In this document: one piece after another, positions 9,184-18,046 of the stretch
Layout: each line of letters starts with the position of its first letter
Position numbering within the stretch: position 1 is the stretch's first letter
NCBI GenBank assembly: GCA_028717265.1
Contig: JAQUOE010000004.1
Coordinates: forward strand, 1-64,000
DNA: 64,000 nucleotides
Direction: 5' to 3'
Origin: Actinomycetota bacterium
Lineage (GTDB): Bacteria; Actinomycetota; Humimicrobiia; Humimicrobiales; Humimicrobiaceae
Position numbers and translations under genes: made by a program
The notes under the pieces: model-generated
The model's input: only the letters and a program-made list of their open reading frames with translations
Told to the model about the DNA's origin: nothing
Database searches by the model: none

Positions 9184-9941
9184 TGAGTAAACCAAAAGTA
9201 GGCGTATTCGGATTTACCGGATGCGGTGGATGCCAACTGGAAATATTGAATCTCGAGGACCAATTGCTGGATCTTATAAGCGCCGTTGATATTGTTCATT
9301 TTACTGAAGCCATTACCGAGCACAGCGATAACTATGAAATAGCCCTGGTAGAAGGTTCCGTATCGACAGAGCATGGTGTTGAAAGAATAAAAAAAATAGG
9401 CAATATTGCTAAGATAATAGTAGCAGTCGGGGCCTGTGCGGTATCCGGAGGACTTAATTGTCTTAAGAATTTATATGGTACTGAAAGAGCCATGGAACTG
9501 GTATATGGGGATAAAAAAGATTGGATAGATTCCATCGAGGTAAAACCTATCGACCAGTATATTAAAGTCGATTACTATGCGAGGGGCTGCCCTCCGAACA
9601 GATTTGAGATTGTGGATATTGTAAGATCTCTTATTGTGGGAAGAAAGCCGGAGATACCAAATTATCCTGTATGTGTAGAATGTAAAAGAAATGGGAATAC
9701 CTGTGTGTATGAATTCGGGATGACATGCATGGGTCCAGTTTCGAGAGCAGGTTGTAACTCCAGATGTCCCAATAGCGGTTCTGGTTGCGAAGCCTGCAGG
9801 GGAGTGATCGATGATCCGAATGTAAATGCTCAGAAAGATTTACTGGCAAGGTATGGACTAACGGTTGAAGATATTATGGAAGGATTTAATCTATATAATG
9901 CATGCAATAAAGTTCCTACAGTGGAAAATAAAAATAATTAA
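9183..9941 (+). CDS. shyD: [NiFe] hydrogenase group 3b, delta (small) subunit
   Basis: The small subunit holds the iron-sulfur relay next to the [NiFe] site. At 252 residues with no Tat signal, it is cytoplasmic. The proximal-cluster cysteines begin at C14xxC17 (TGCGGCQ), continue with GACAVSGG and RGCPPNRFEI, and a cysteine-rich C-terminal region (CVECKRNGNTCVYE, then CMGPVSRAGCNSRCPNSG) supplies medial and distal clusters. This pattern fits group 3b/3d small subunits. It is translationally coupled to the gamma-subunit gene. A GGAGG sequence precedes the next gene. Confidence 0.94.
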   Translation: MSKPKVGVFGFTGCGGCQLEILNLEDQLLDLISAVDIVHFTEAITEHSDNYEIALVEGSVSTEHGVERIKKIGNIAKIIVAVGACAVSGGLNCLKNLYGTERAMELVYGDKKDWIDSIEVKPIDQYIKVDYYARGCPPNRFEIVDIVRSLIVGRKPEIPNYPVCVECKRNGNTCVYEFGMTCMGPVSRAGCNSRCPNSGSGCEACRGVIDDPNVNAQKDLLARYGLTVEDIMEGFNLYNACNKVPTVENKNN

Positions 9942-9962
9942 TAATTCCGGAGGTTTATTATA

Positions 9963-11264
9963 ATGGTAAATAATTTAAACATAGAAGTTTCACCGGTATC
10001 AAGAGTAGAGGGACATGGAGATCTTGTAATAAATATAAAAGATAAAAAGATCGAAGAACTGATATTCAGGATACCTGAATCGCCGAGATTTTTTGAGGCA
10101 ATGCTGGTCGGGAGGAAGTATGATGAACCCTCACATATAACTTCAAGAATATGCGGTATTTGCTCCGTGGCCCACACCTGCGCGTCAATAAAGGCAACTG
10201 AAAGAGCGCTTGATATCAAACCGACCGATCAAACGATTAACTTGAGAAAACTTATATATCATCACGAAAATGTTCAGAGCAATGTTCTTCATGTTTATTT
10301 TTTGGCAGCACCGGATTTCTTTGGGGCGGGGAGCGTAATTCCTCTTGTGGAAACACATCCTGAAGTCGTAAATATCGCTCTGAGAACAAAGAAGATGGCC
10401 AATGATATGGTCAGGATTATAGGGGGTAGAGCGGTTCACCCGATAAGAACCGTGATAGGAGGATTTACAAAACTGCCCACTGAAGAAGAAATGATAATTA
10501 TGCGAAATATGCTCGAGGCTTCATATCCGGATCTAGAAAAATCTCTTGAAGTCTTAAAAACTCTGAATATTCCTGATTTTGAAAGGGAAACAGAATATAT
10601 TTCCATAAGTGATCCTGACGAATATGCTCTCTATGATGGAAATATCAAATCGAGCGATGGTTGGGAAATAGATGACCAGAATTACCTGGATAATATAAAA
10701 GAGAAAGTGGTCGAGTATTCTACAGCCAAACATTGCTGGGCAAAAAGGGATTCATATATGGTTGGCGCTCTGGCAAGATTCAATAATAATTATGAAAGGC
10801 TCACCGATAATGCAAAAAAATATGCTGCCGATCTCGGACTTAAAGCTCCATGCTATAATCCTTTTATGAACAATATCGCTCAATTTGTAGAGATCGTCCA
10901 TAGCGTAGATGACAGTATCAGATTGATTGATAAAATTATTAAAGAAGGCCTGGATGATGACAAAGCTATGGTAGATATAAAACCAGGACCCGGAAGAGGT
11001 GTCGGAGTCGTAGAGGCACCGAGAGGTCTTTTGATTCATGATTATACTTATAATAGCCAGGGTAAAGTAGAGAAAGTAAATTTAATAATACCAACTAATA
11101 TGAACTATGCGAATATAGAAAATGATATGAACGCATTGGTTCCGACCATAATTGATAAAAGCGAGGATGAAATCAGATTAACCTGTGAAATGTTAATAAG
11201 AGCTTATGACCCATGCATATCATGCTCAACACATTTTTTAAATGTTAAATTAGTTAACAAATAA
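9963..11264 (+). CDS. shyA: [NiFe] hydrogenase group 3b, alpha (large, catalytic) subunit
   Basis: The catalytic subunit carries the Ni-Fe(CN)2CO centre. Both metal-binding motifs are intact: RICGICSVAH (C64/C67) and DPCISCSTH (C418/C421/H424). The N-terminal SRVEGHG box (E16) is present. Nine residues follow H424 (FLNVKLVNK), the usual extension removed by a maturation endopeptidase after nickel insertion; a matching protease is encoded at 21040. The length, 433 residues, is normal for group 3b. GGAGG lies just upstream of the ATG region. The gene ends in front of a shared bidirectional terminator. Confidence 0.95.
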   Translation: MVNNLNIEVSPVSRVEGHGDLVINIKDKKIEELIFRIPESPRFFEAMLVGRKYDEPSHITSRICGICSVAHTCASIKATERALDIKPTDQTINLRKLIYHHENVQSNVLHVYFLAAPDFFGAGSVIPLVETHPEVVNIALRTKKMANDMVRIIGGRAVHPIRTVIGGFTKLPTEEEMIIMRNMLEASYPDLEKSLEVLKTLNIPDFERETEYISISDPDEYALYDGNIKSSDGWEIDDQNYLDNIKEKVVEYSTAKHCWAKRDSYMVGALARFNNNYERLTDNAKKYAADLGLKAPCYNPFMNNIAQFVEIVHSVDDSIRLIDKIIKEGLDDDKAMVDIKPGPGRGVGVVEAPRGLLIHDYTYNSQGKVEKVNLIIPTNMNYANIENDMNALVPTIIDKSEDEIRLTCEMLIRAYDPCISCSTHFLNVKLVNK

Positions 11265-11294
11265 AAAGCGTAGTTAGAACAGTATAATCAATAA

Positions 11295-11345
11295 AAAAAT
11301 CCGGGTATTTTAGATTATCTTGTAAAAATATCTCCCGGGATTTTT
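11295..11345. terminator. bidirectional rho-independent terminator between shyA and the ABC operon
   Basis: AAAAATCCGGG (11295-11305) pairs with CCC(G)GGATTTTT (11334-11345) with one bulged G, and an inner TATTTT/AAAATA extends the stem. Flanking A and T tracts let it work on both strands, matching the convergent genes. It touches the stop of the minus-strand ATPase gene. Confidence 0.7.
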
Positions 11346-12051
11346 AAAGATTTTCAGTTAAGCTTTTTTTGATTTTTAGGATATACTTATTATCCCTGCC
11401 TCTCTCTTTTTGAGGAATATCTATATTTAATTCTTTTTTTATATGTACGGGCAATCTGTTGCTTAATATAAAAATCTTATCTCCAATAAAAGCGGCTTCT
11501 TCTATATCATGAGTAATGAATATTACCGTACGCCTATCCGAATCCCAGAGGTTTATAAATGTACTGATTATATTTTTTTTAAGCCTGAAATCAAGGCTTT
11601 TAAAGGGCTCATCCATTAATAAAATATTGGAAGGATAAGCAAAAGCACGCGCTATGGACACTCTTTGCTCCATACCGCCACTAATAGCAGCAGGATAGTA
11701 ATTCTTGAATTTGGTGAGTCCGACAATATCAATATATTTATTACAAATATTTCTGGCTTCCTTACCGGAGTAAAAATCCTTAAGCGCAAAAAGTATATTA
11801 CCGTAAACTGTTTTCCACCTGAGCAGTCTTGGTTCCTGGAAGATGTATGAAAAAGTTTTACAGGAGAAATCAGAAATATCCGCACTGTCTGCAGGGGTAA
11901 TGCCGGTAATAGTGTTCAGAAGTAATGTTTTTCCTATTCCTGAAACACCCAATATGCAGGTAATCTTTTCTTCTTCTATTTCGAGGTTAAAATCATTGAA
12001 AATCTGTATATCGGCATAAACCTTTTTTAAATTTTTTATTTTAAGAGACAT
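11344..12051 (-). CDS. NitT/TauT-family ABC transporter ATP-binding protein
   Basis: This is the ATPase of a small-molecule importer (SsuB/TauB/NrtD-like), 235 residues. The Walker A is GVSGIGKT, the Q-loop region is YIFQEPRLLRWKTVYGN, the signature is ISGGMEQRVSIARA, the Walker B is ILLMDEPFKSLD and the H-loop is FITHDIEEA. It is the last gene of an SBP-permease-ATPase operon and overlaps the permease gene by 11 bp. The family imports sulfonates, nitrate/nitrite, bicarbonate or thiamine precursors; the substrate here is unknown. Confidence 0.9.
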   Translation of the reverse strand: MSLKIKNLKKVYADIQIFNDFNLEIEEEKITCILGVSGIGKTLLLNTITGITPADSADISDFSCKTFSYIFQEPRLLRWKTVYGNILFALKDFYSGKEARNICNKYIDIVGLTKFKNYYPAAISGGMEQRVSIARAFAYPSNILLMDEPFKSLDFRLKKNIISTFINLWDSDRRTVIFITHDIEEAAFIGDKIFILSNRLPVHIKKELNIDIPQKERGRDNKYILKIKKSLTENL

Positions 12052-12829
12052 AATCTTTATTCCATTTAACCAATCTATTACCGATAAGTCTAATAACTCT
12101 TTCGAATATATAGCCTATAAATATAGCAATAATTATCCAGGCGAAAACATCGTTTATGTTTAAATATATTTTTGAAGTCTGGAGGCTTGTTCCAATGGCA
12201 TATTTAGGCTGGCTCAGAACTTCGGCTGCAATAACTACTTTCCACCCTGTACCGACTGCGGTAGATACTGCAGAGATTAAAAATGGAAACAGAGAAGGTA
12301 GATAAATTTCTGTAATGACTCTTAATTTTCTTATATTATAAATCTTTGACATCTGAATCAATTTGATGTCTGTATTTCTGATACCTTCTACAGTATTGAC
12401 ATATATTATCGGGAATGCAATCAGAAAGCTTGCAAATATGGGAACATTGTCTGCTTTAAACCAAATGAGAGCAATGAGTATCAAAGCAATTATTGGAATT
12501 GTTCTTATTACGATCATAAACGGTTCAAAAATTTTACGAAATGTCTTATTAAAGCCTGCTAAAAAACCGAAAATTATTCCCAGGACTAAAGATATTAAAA
12601 ATCCAAAAAAGCCCCTCTTAATGGAAGAAAGAATAACAAGAAAGAATTCACTGCTCTTAAAAAGTTTAAAAACACTGACAAAGGTATCTTCGGGGGACGG
12701 GAATATAATTTCCGATCCCACAAGTAAAGAGATTATTTTCCAGACGAGTACCAGCAGTATAAATGAAAGCGTATTATAAAATCCCTCTTTTTTTAAAAAG
12801 GTCTTAATTTTAATAGTAGAAATTTTCAT
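12041..12829 (-). CDS. NitT/TauT-family ABC transporter permease
   Basis: This inner-membrane permease is of the SsuC/TauC type with about six hydrophobic segments and an EAA-loop region (TEIYLPSLFPFLISAVSTA, then GWKVVIAAEVLSQ). The track start (12850) would overlap the binding-protein gene by 41 bp. I favour ATG 12829 (MKISTIKIKTF, 262 residues) because GGAGG lies 11 nt upstream inside the binding-protein gene. Either way the genes overlap, which implies translational coupling. Confidence 0.87.
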   Translation of the reverse strand: MKISTIKIKTFLKKEGFYNTLSFILLVLVWKIISLLVGSEIIFPSPEDTFVSVFKLFKSSEFFLVILSSIKRGFFGFLISLVLGIIFGFLAGFNKTFRKIFEPFMIVIRTIPIIALILIALIWFKADNVPIFASFLIAFPIIYVNTVEGIRNTDIKLIQMSKIYNIRKLRVITEIYLPSLFPFLISAVSTAVGTGWKVVIAAEVLSQPKYAIGTSLQTSKIYLNINDVFAWIIIAIFIGYIFERVIRLIGNRLVKWNKDYVS

Positions 12830-13826
12830 CCGGCATCTTTCCTCCGACATCTTCAGGAGAAAAATCCAGAATAGTCTGAATATAGTTATTAACCGAATTT
12901 TTTGACTGCTGGGAGCCGGAAAATTTAATATGGCACCTCGGTATGGCTTCGACAGCCGTTTTTGCGTCCATGCCTATTTTGTATTTTTCCACTAATTCAG
13001 AAGCTTTTATTGGATTTTCGTTAACCCACTCGATGCTTTCTTCATATTTTTCAAGGAAAGTATTGACTATATCCGGTTGATTGTCCGTAAGATCAGAACT
13101 TAGAACCACGCAAGACATAGGCAAAGGAAGTCCGTTCTGTAGCTTTTTCCATTCTTCCTCTATATCAAAAGCTATTTTTACATTATCATTATCATTTAAT
13201 ACCATAGTTACAAAAGGTTCCGGAAGAATGGCCAGTTCTGTTATTCCGCTTATAAGCAATTGCGACAATTCAACCTGTTCGACTGAGTAATCAAATTCAA
13301 TATCTGTTTCTGGTTCTATGCCATTTTCTTTAAGAAGGTATCTCAGAATTACGTCAGGAGTGGAACCCCTGGATGTTATATTTATTTTTTTACCTTTAAA
13401 ATCTTCCCATGAGTCAATTTCAAAGTTTTGACAAACAATATACAATACCCCATAGCCTACTATGGCTCCAAGCTTATAATCTATGCCCTTATTGTAAAGC
13501 TTAACCGCAATATTGGTGGGAAGGATGGCGATATCCATATCACCGGCTAAGAGTTTGGATATCATAATATCGGGAGATGGAACTATTTCGTAATCGGTAA
13601 CAACTTCCTCACCCAGAGAAGGCTTTTCCAGGTGGAGCTTAATCATACCAATTGAAGTAGGTCCGTTCAAAGATGCTATCTTTATATTCAATAATGCGCC
13701 ACTGTCTTCGGGGATAGTGGTTGCAGATATCGATTCCTTATCATGGCAGGCAGAAGAAGTTAATAAAAAAATAATAATAAAAACTACTATCGCTGCTATA
13801 AATGTAAGTCTTTTCATAATTTTCAT
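12810..13826 (-). CDS. ABC transporter substrate-binding lipoprotein (NMT1/SsuA-like)
   Basis: This is the binding protein of the importer, 338 residues. The N-terminus has a basic start, a hydrophobic stretch and a probable lipobox ending in SSAC (cysteine near residue 27), so it should be lipid-anchored outside the membrane. The NMT1-like fold is suggested by LNIKIASLNGPTSIGM, the KLLAGDMDIAILPTN repeat region, GYGVLYIVC and INITSRGSTPDV. It is first in its operon and divergent from the histidine kinase gene. The shared upstream region has two GTTACA direct-repeat pairs. The ligand cannot be inferred. Confidence 0.85.
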   Translation of the reverse strand: MKIMKRLTFIAAIVVFIIIFLLTSSACHDKESISATTIPEDSGALLNIKIASLNGPTSIGMIKLHLEKPSLGEEVVTDYEIVPSPDIMISKLLAGDMDIAILPTNIAVKLYNKGIDYKLGAIVGYGVLYIVCQNFEIDSWEDFKGKKINITSRGSTPDVILRYLLKENGIEPETDIEFDYSVEQVELSQLLISGITELAILPEPFVTMVLNDNDNVKIAFDIEEEWKKLQNGLPLPMSCVVLSSDLTDNQPDIVNTFLEKYEESIEWVNENPIKASELVEKYKIGMDAKTAVEAIPRCHIKFSGSQQSKNSVNNYIQTILDFSPEDVGGKMPDENFYY

Positions 13827-13907
13827 GGTTTCTTTTTTTATTTTGATATTTAAAAAATATTTGTTGTAAAAATAAATTTAACGTGTTAAAATACGTTGAT
13901 TTTAAAA

Positions 13908-13982
13908 GTTACAAGTATGTTACAATATAACTCAACCAAATGCAAGAGGGAAAATATTTTAAGAAGTTACATTCATGTTACA
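13908..13982. promoter_or_regulatory. two GTTACA-N5-GTTACA direct-repeat boxes, probable operator region
   Basis: In the 296-bp divergent intergenic region (13827-14122), GTTACA occurs at 13908 and 13919 and again at 13966 and 13977. Each pair is phased at 11 bp, and the two pairs are 58 bp apart. Each pair is followed by ATATA. A small palindrome (AACGT...ACGTT, 13880-13897) lies alongside. Tandem 11-bp-spaced half-sites are how OmpR/PhoB-type regulators commonly bind. The region can serve the ABC importer, the kinase/[FeFe] operon, or both. Confidence 0.55.
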
Positions 13983-14122
13983 ATATATTGAAGTTAAATA
14001 CAAGGAAAAATATATTGATAAAATTGCAAATATATTACATTTCATAGAAAAATAATGCAACCGAAGAGAGATTAATTAACCAATAAGATGAATAATGCAA
14101 CAATAAAAAATTTTATAAAAAA

Positions 14123-14890
14123 ATGAAAACCGGAATGAAAAACGCGAGTTTGAATTTAAAAAGTAAAATAAAAGTAAAAAAACAAATTGAAAGTAATGAC
14201 TATATGAAAAAGAATGAATTGGACATTCTGGAATTTATTTCCCATGAATTAAAAAATATACTTGGTTCTACGATAATGTGCGTATATTCGATAAGGGATG
14301 GTTTTTTTGGTATGTTGAATTTTAAACAAAGGCTAACTGTAGAAGCAGCGATAAGAAACTTAAAAAGACTTGAATGTACGATTTATAACTTTCTGGAGAT
14401 GTCAAGGATCGAAGAAGACAGACTGGAGCCCAAAATTAAAAAAACTAATATAAATAAAGAAATAATAAAAGAACTGGCTGATTCATTTCTTATTGATATT
14501 TATGAAAAAAAGATTTTGTTTGAAAACAATATACCCGAGGATCTGGTTATTGAAACGGATAAGGACCTTATGTTTATAGTCTTTAATAATTTAATTAATA
14601 ATGCGATTAAGTATGGTCCTAACAAAGGGAGAATAGTGCTGAATTTTTATACTGAAAAGGGTAAAAAGATAAAATTTGGAATATATAATGATGGGGAAAT
14701 AATAAAAGATGGCGACAGGAAGAAAATTTTTAATAAATTTTCAAGACTTGAATCAGAAGATAATAAGAAAATCAAGGGTACAGGTCTTGGACTATTTATA
14801 GTAAAAAAGATCATAGAATCTTTTAATGGCAGGATCTGGGTTGAACCAAAAAAAGATGGAAATGAATTTATTTTCGAGATAGAAAGGTAG
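14123..14890 (+). CDS. soluble sensor-less histidine kinase
   Basis: This 255-residue kinase has a phosphoacceptor helix with H41 in EFISHELKN and an HATPase domain with the N-box NNLINNAIKYGP, the G1-like YNDGE, the F-box KIFNKFSRLE and the G2 segment KGTGLGLFIVKKI. There is no transmembrane segment and no PAS, GAF or other input domain. The first ~28 residues are lysine-rich. It sits 6 nt before the [FeFe] hydrogenase flavoprotein gene, and a receiver-only protein ends the same run, so they are a plausible kinase-receiver pair reading hydrogenase or redox state. The start is uncertain; ATG 14204 is an alternative. Confidence 0.88.
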   Translation: MKTGMKNASLNLKSKIKVKKQIESNDYMKKNELDILEFISHELKNILGSTIMCVYSIRDGFFGMLNFKQRLTVEAAIRNLKRLECTIYNFLEMSRIEEDRLEPKIKKTNINKEIIKELADSFLIDIYEKKILFENNIPEDLVIETDKDLMFIVFNNLINNAIKYGPNKGRIVLNFYTEKGKKIKFGIYNDGEIIKDGDRKKIFNKFSRLESEDNKKIKGTGLGLFIVKKIIESFNGRIWVEPKKDGNEFIFEIER

Positions 14891-14896
14891 AATAAT

Positions 14897-17800
14897 ATGG
14901 TAAATGCTCTCAAGAATCTAAAAAAGGTAAAACAGAAAGCATTACAGGAATTGCTGGATGATGGATTGCTTTCGGAAAGTCGAATTTATATTGGTATGTC
15001 AACCTGCGAAATTGCGGCAGGAAGCAAAAAAATATGGGATACTTTTGATAAGAGAATAAAAGAAAAAGGCATAAAAGGAGTGCAGCTAAAGCAAAAAGGT
15101 TGCGAGGGAAGATGCAACGTCGAACCAACCGTAGAAGTTTTACAGGAAGGAAAGGTACCTTTTAAATATATCAATGTCGATATAAAGAGAGCAGAAGAAA
15201 TTATAAAAAAACATCTTATAGAAAATAATGTCGAGTCTGCTCCCAGAACAAAAGAAATCTATACTGATCCTTTCAGACTTACTGATAGATCAAAGTTTGT
15301 ATTTGGAGATGTTGATTTCTTTAAAAAACAAAAAAGAATAACCCTTAGAAATTGTGGCATAATCGATCCTGAAAACATCAATGACTATATGTCGGTAAGA
15401 GGATATGAGGCTCTGGCGAAAGTCCTTACAAGTTATACCAGCGAGCAGGTCATAGAGGAGATTTCAAAATCAGGATTACGGGGCAGAGGAGGAGCCGGAT
15501 TTCCAACAGGACTGAAATGGAAGCTTGTATCGCAGGAAAAAGGAAATGAAAAATATGTAATATGTAACGCAGATGAAGGCGACCCCGGCGCTTTTATGGA
15601 TAGAAGCGCACTGGAAGGGGATCCCCATATCGTACTCGAAGGTATGGCTATTGCGGGATATGCCGTAGGTGCGAACAAGGGGTATATCTATATAAGGGCA
15701 GAATATCCTCTGGCTATAAAAAGATTGAAGAAAGCCATAAATGATGCCAGAGAATTTGATTTTCTTGGTGGAAATATCCTTGGCACTAATTTTAGTTTTG
15801 ACATAGAACTGGTACTTGGTGCCGGAGCTTTTGTTTGTGGCGAAGAAACTGCACTCATTCATTCTATCGAGGGAGGCAGGGGAACACCCAGAATCAAACC
15901 TCCCTATCCATCTGTCAGCGGATTATGGGAAAAACCGACACTTATTAATAACGTTGAGACTCTTGCCAATATTGCGGCTATTATTCTTGACGGCTATAAA
16001 CAATTCGCTTCTATCGGTACAAAGGATAGCAAGGGTACAAAAGTCTTTGCGTTAGCGGGTAAAGTAAACAATACGGGACTTATAGAAGTACCCATGGGAA
16101 TAACATTAAGGGAGATAATTTATGACATAGGCGGTGGCATAAAAGATGGCAAAAAATTTAAAGCTGTGCTGACCGGAGGTCCATCAGGAGGGTGCATCCC
16201 GGAAAAATATCTCGATACTCCCGTGGATTATGATTCACTCAAATCACTCGGTTCAATAATGGGATCGGGAGGCATGATAGTTCTTGATGAAAATGATTGC
16301 ATGATAGACGTTGCACGGTATTTCCTTGAATTTACCCAGAACGAATCATGCGGGAAATGTACACCGTGCAGAGAGGGCACAAAGAGGATGCTTGAAATCC
16401 TTACGAAAATTACTTCCGGAAATGGTGAAGAGGAAGATATAGAAAAACTTGAAAGGTTGGGCAATCTTATTAAAAAGACCGCATTATGCGGTTTAGGGCA
16501 ATCAGCTCCGAATCCGGTTATTACTACCCTAAAGTATTTCAGTGATGAATATACGGCACACGTTAAATATAAAAAATGTCCTGCAGTTGTATGCAAGGGC
16601 ATTATTTCATCGCCCTGCCAGCATGCATGTTTTCTGGGAGGAAGCGGCGCACCTTCATATATTGGACTCATTGCCAGGGGAGAATTTAACGGAGCCGTAG
16701 ATGTCCTGTATAGAGAAAATCCGCTGCCTGTAATTTGCAGCAGGGTATGCCATCACCCATGTGAGAGCAAATGCAGAAGAGGTGCAATAGATAGTCCAAT
16801 TAACATAAGAGGATTAAAAAGATTTCTAACGGATTATGCCAGTAAAAAAGAAATACCAATAAATCATGATATAAAGGCAAGAAAAGATCATAAAGTAGCA
16901 ATTATAGGTTCAGGTCCTGCCGGGCTAACATGTGCATACTATCTGGCTCTTAACGGATATAAAGTTACTATATTCGAAAAACTTTCTGTGGCTGGAGGTA
17001 TGCTTGCGACAGCAATCCCGGAATACAGATTGCCCAAAAAACAGCTGAATAAGGAGATTGAAAATATTAAAAGAATGGGCGTGGAGATAAAATTGAACTC
17101 AGAAATTGGAAAAAGCATAAAACTCAATGATTTAAAAAAGGAGTTCAGAGCAATATTTGTATGCTGCGGTGCCGGTAAAGGTTTAAAACTGGGGATAGAA
17201 GGTGAAGAACAGGAATGTGTTATTGATGCCGTTGATTTTCTAACGAAGGTGAATACGGGAGAAAAAATAAGTATCGGCAAGAAAGTTCTGGTGATAGGTG
17301 GCGGCAATGCAGCTATTGATACTGCAAGAACCATAAAAAGATTAGGCAGGGAAGTTAATGTCCTCTACAGGAGAACAAAAAATGAGATGCCAGCATGGAA
17401 AGAAGAAGTCGAAGAAGCAATTAACGAAGGAATAAATATAGAATTTCTTGTTGCTCCGGTGAGAGTGATTACTGAGAGTGATGGAAGTAAAAAACTGGAG
17501 TGTTCCAGAATGAAACCGGGTGAAATTGATGCAAGCGGACGAAGAAAACCCGTTTCCGTAGAGGGATCGGAATTTACAATAGAATTCGATACTCTGATTC
17601 CAGCTATAAGCCAGAGGCCGGATACTGAATATATAATAAAAGGAAGTGACGATGTTAAGATTACGAAATGGAAAACGATAGAAGTAAATAAAGAAACCCT
17701 GTGTACAGGGTGCGATGGAATATTTGCAGGCGGAGATGTGATTTCGGGACCGGATACTGTGACCGGAGCAATGTCTCATGGAAAAATTGCTGCAGAAATG

Positions 17801-18046
17801 ATAGACAAATATATCCAGGGCAAGGAAATAGCAAGAGAATATAAAGTAACAAGGCCTGCTCTTGATGTCGGTTTGGTAGAAATGACAGAGGGGGAAATTG
17901 AAAATTTAGAGAGATTCAAAATGCCTATGCTTGAGATTTCCGAGAGAGAAAACAATTTCAATGTAACCGAATTGGGTTTCTCAGAATATCAGGCAGTTTG
18001 CGAGGCAAAACATTGCCTGAGATGTGATAAGGAGGAAAGAGAATAA
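14897..18046 (+). CDS. hydB: NuoF-GltD fusion: flavoprotein subunit of multimeric [FeFe] hydrogenase / electron-bifurcating (Bfu-type) complex
   Basis: This 1049-residue fusion joins two redox modules. Residues ~1-120 form a thioredoxin-like 2Fe-2S domain (STCEIAAGS...KGCEGRCNVEP). Residues ~150-560 form a NuoF/HydB unit: the FMN/NADH segment GLRGRGGAGFPTG (~193), NADEGDPGAFMDR, the SLBB region, and the 4Fe-4S ligands CGKCTPCREG (~484). Residues ~560-655 form a cysteine-rich Fer4_20-type linker (CPAVVC..., CSRVCHHPCESKC). Residues ~660-1010 form a GltD/NfnB-like reductase with FAD motif GSGPAG (~670), NADPH motif GGGNAAIDTA (~800) and IFAGGDVISGPDTV. The usual HydB C-terminal 2x[4Fe-4S] ferredoxin domain is replaced by the GltD unit. 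It could link NADH, NADPH and ferredoxin. Confidence 0.93.
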   Translation: MVNALKNLKKVKQKALQELLDDGLLSESRIYIGMSTCEIAAGSKKIWDTFDKRIKEKGIKGVQLKQKGCEGRCNVEPTVEVLQEGKVPFKYINVDIKRAEEIIKKHLIENNVESAPRTKEIYTDPFRLTDRSKFVFGDVDFFKKQKRITLRNCGIIDPENINDYMSVRGYEALAKVLTSYTSEQVIEEISKSGLRGRGGAGFPTGLKWKLVSQEKGNEKYVICNADEGDPGAFMDRSALEGDPHIVLEGMAIAGYAVGANKGYIYIRAEYPLAIKRLKKAINDAREFDFLGGNILGTNFSFDIELVLGAGAFVCGEETALIHSIEGGRGTPRIKPPYPSVSGLWEKPTLINNVETLANIAAIILDGYKQFASIGTKDSKGTKVFALAGKVNNTGLIEVPMGITLREIIYDIGGGIKDGKKFKAVLTGGPSGGCIPEKYLDTPVDYDSLKSLGSIMGSGGMIVLDENDCMIDVARYFLEFTQNESCGKCTPCREGTKRMLEILTKITSGNGEEEDIEKLERLGNLIKKTALCGLGQSAPNPVITTLKYFSDEYTAHVKYKKCPAVVCKGIISSPCQHACFLGGSGAPSYIGLIARGEFNGAVDVLYRENPLPVICSRVCHHPCESKCRRGAIDSPINIRGLKRFLTDYASKKEIPINHDIKARKDHKVAIIGSGPAGLTCAYYLALNGYKVTIFEKLSVAGGMLATAIPEYRLPKKQLNKEIENIKRMGVEIKLNSEIGKSIKLNDLKKEFRAIFVCCGAGKGLKLGIEGEEQECVIDAVDFLTKVNTGEKISIGKKVLVIGGGNAAIDTARTIKRLGREVNVLYRRTKNEMPAWKEEVEEAINEGINIEFLVAPVRVITESDGSKKLECSRMKPGEIDASGRRKPVSVEGSEFTIEFDTLIPAISQRPDTEYIIKGSDDVKITKWKTIEVNKETLCTGCDGIFAGGDVISGPDTVTGAMSHGKIAAEMIDKYIQGKEIAREYKVTRPALDVGLVEMTEGEIENLERFKMPMLEISERENNFNVTELGFSEYQAVCEAKHCLRCDKEERE

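Noticed and set aside
16228-16671. Long minus-strand ORFs inside hydB, hydA and other genes (for example 16228-16671, 19057-19563, 24118-24714, 51444-52067)
   Set aside because: They are antisense shadows of strongly conserved coding sequence with no motifs of their own.
14897-18046. Frameshift or assembly join making the NuoF-GltD fusion
   Set aside because: The frame is continuous, the cysteine-rich linker matches the Fer4_20-type domain that normally precedes GltD reductases, and both halves are complete.
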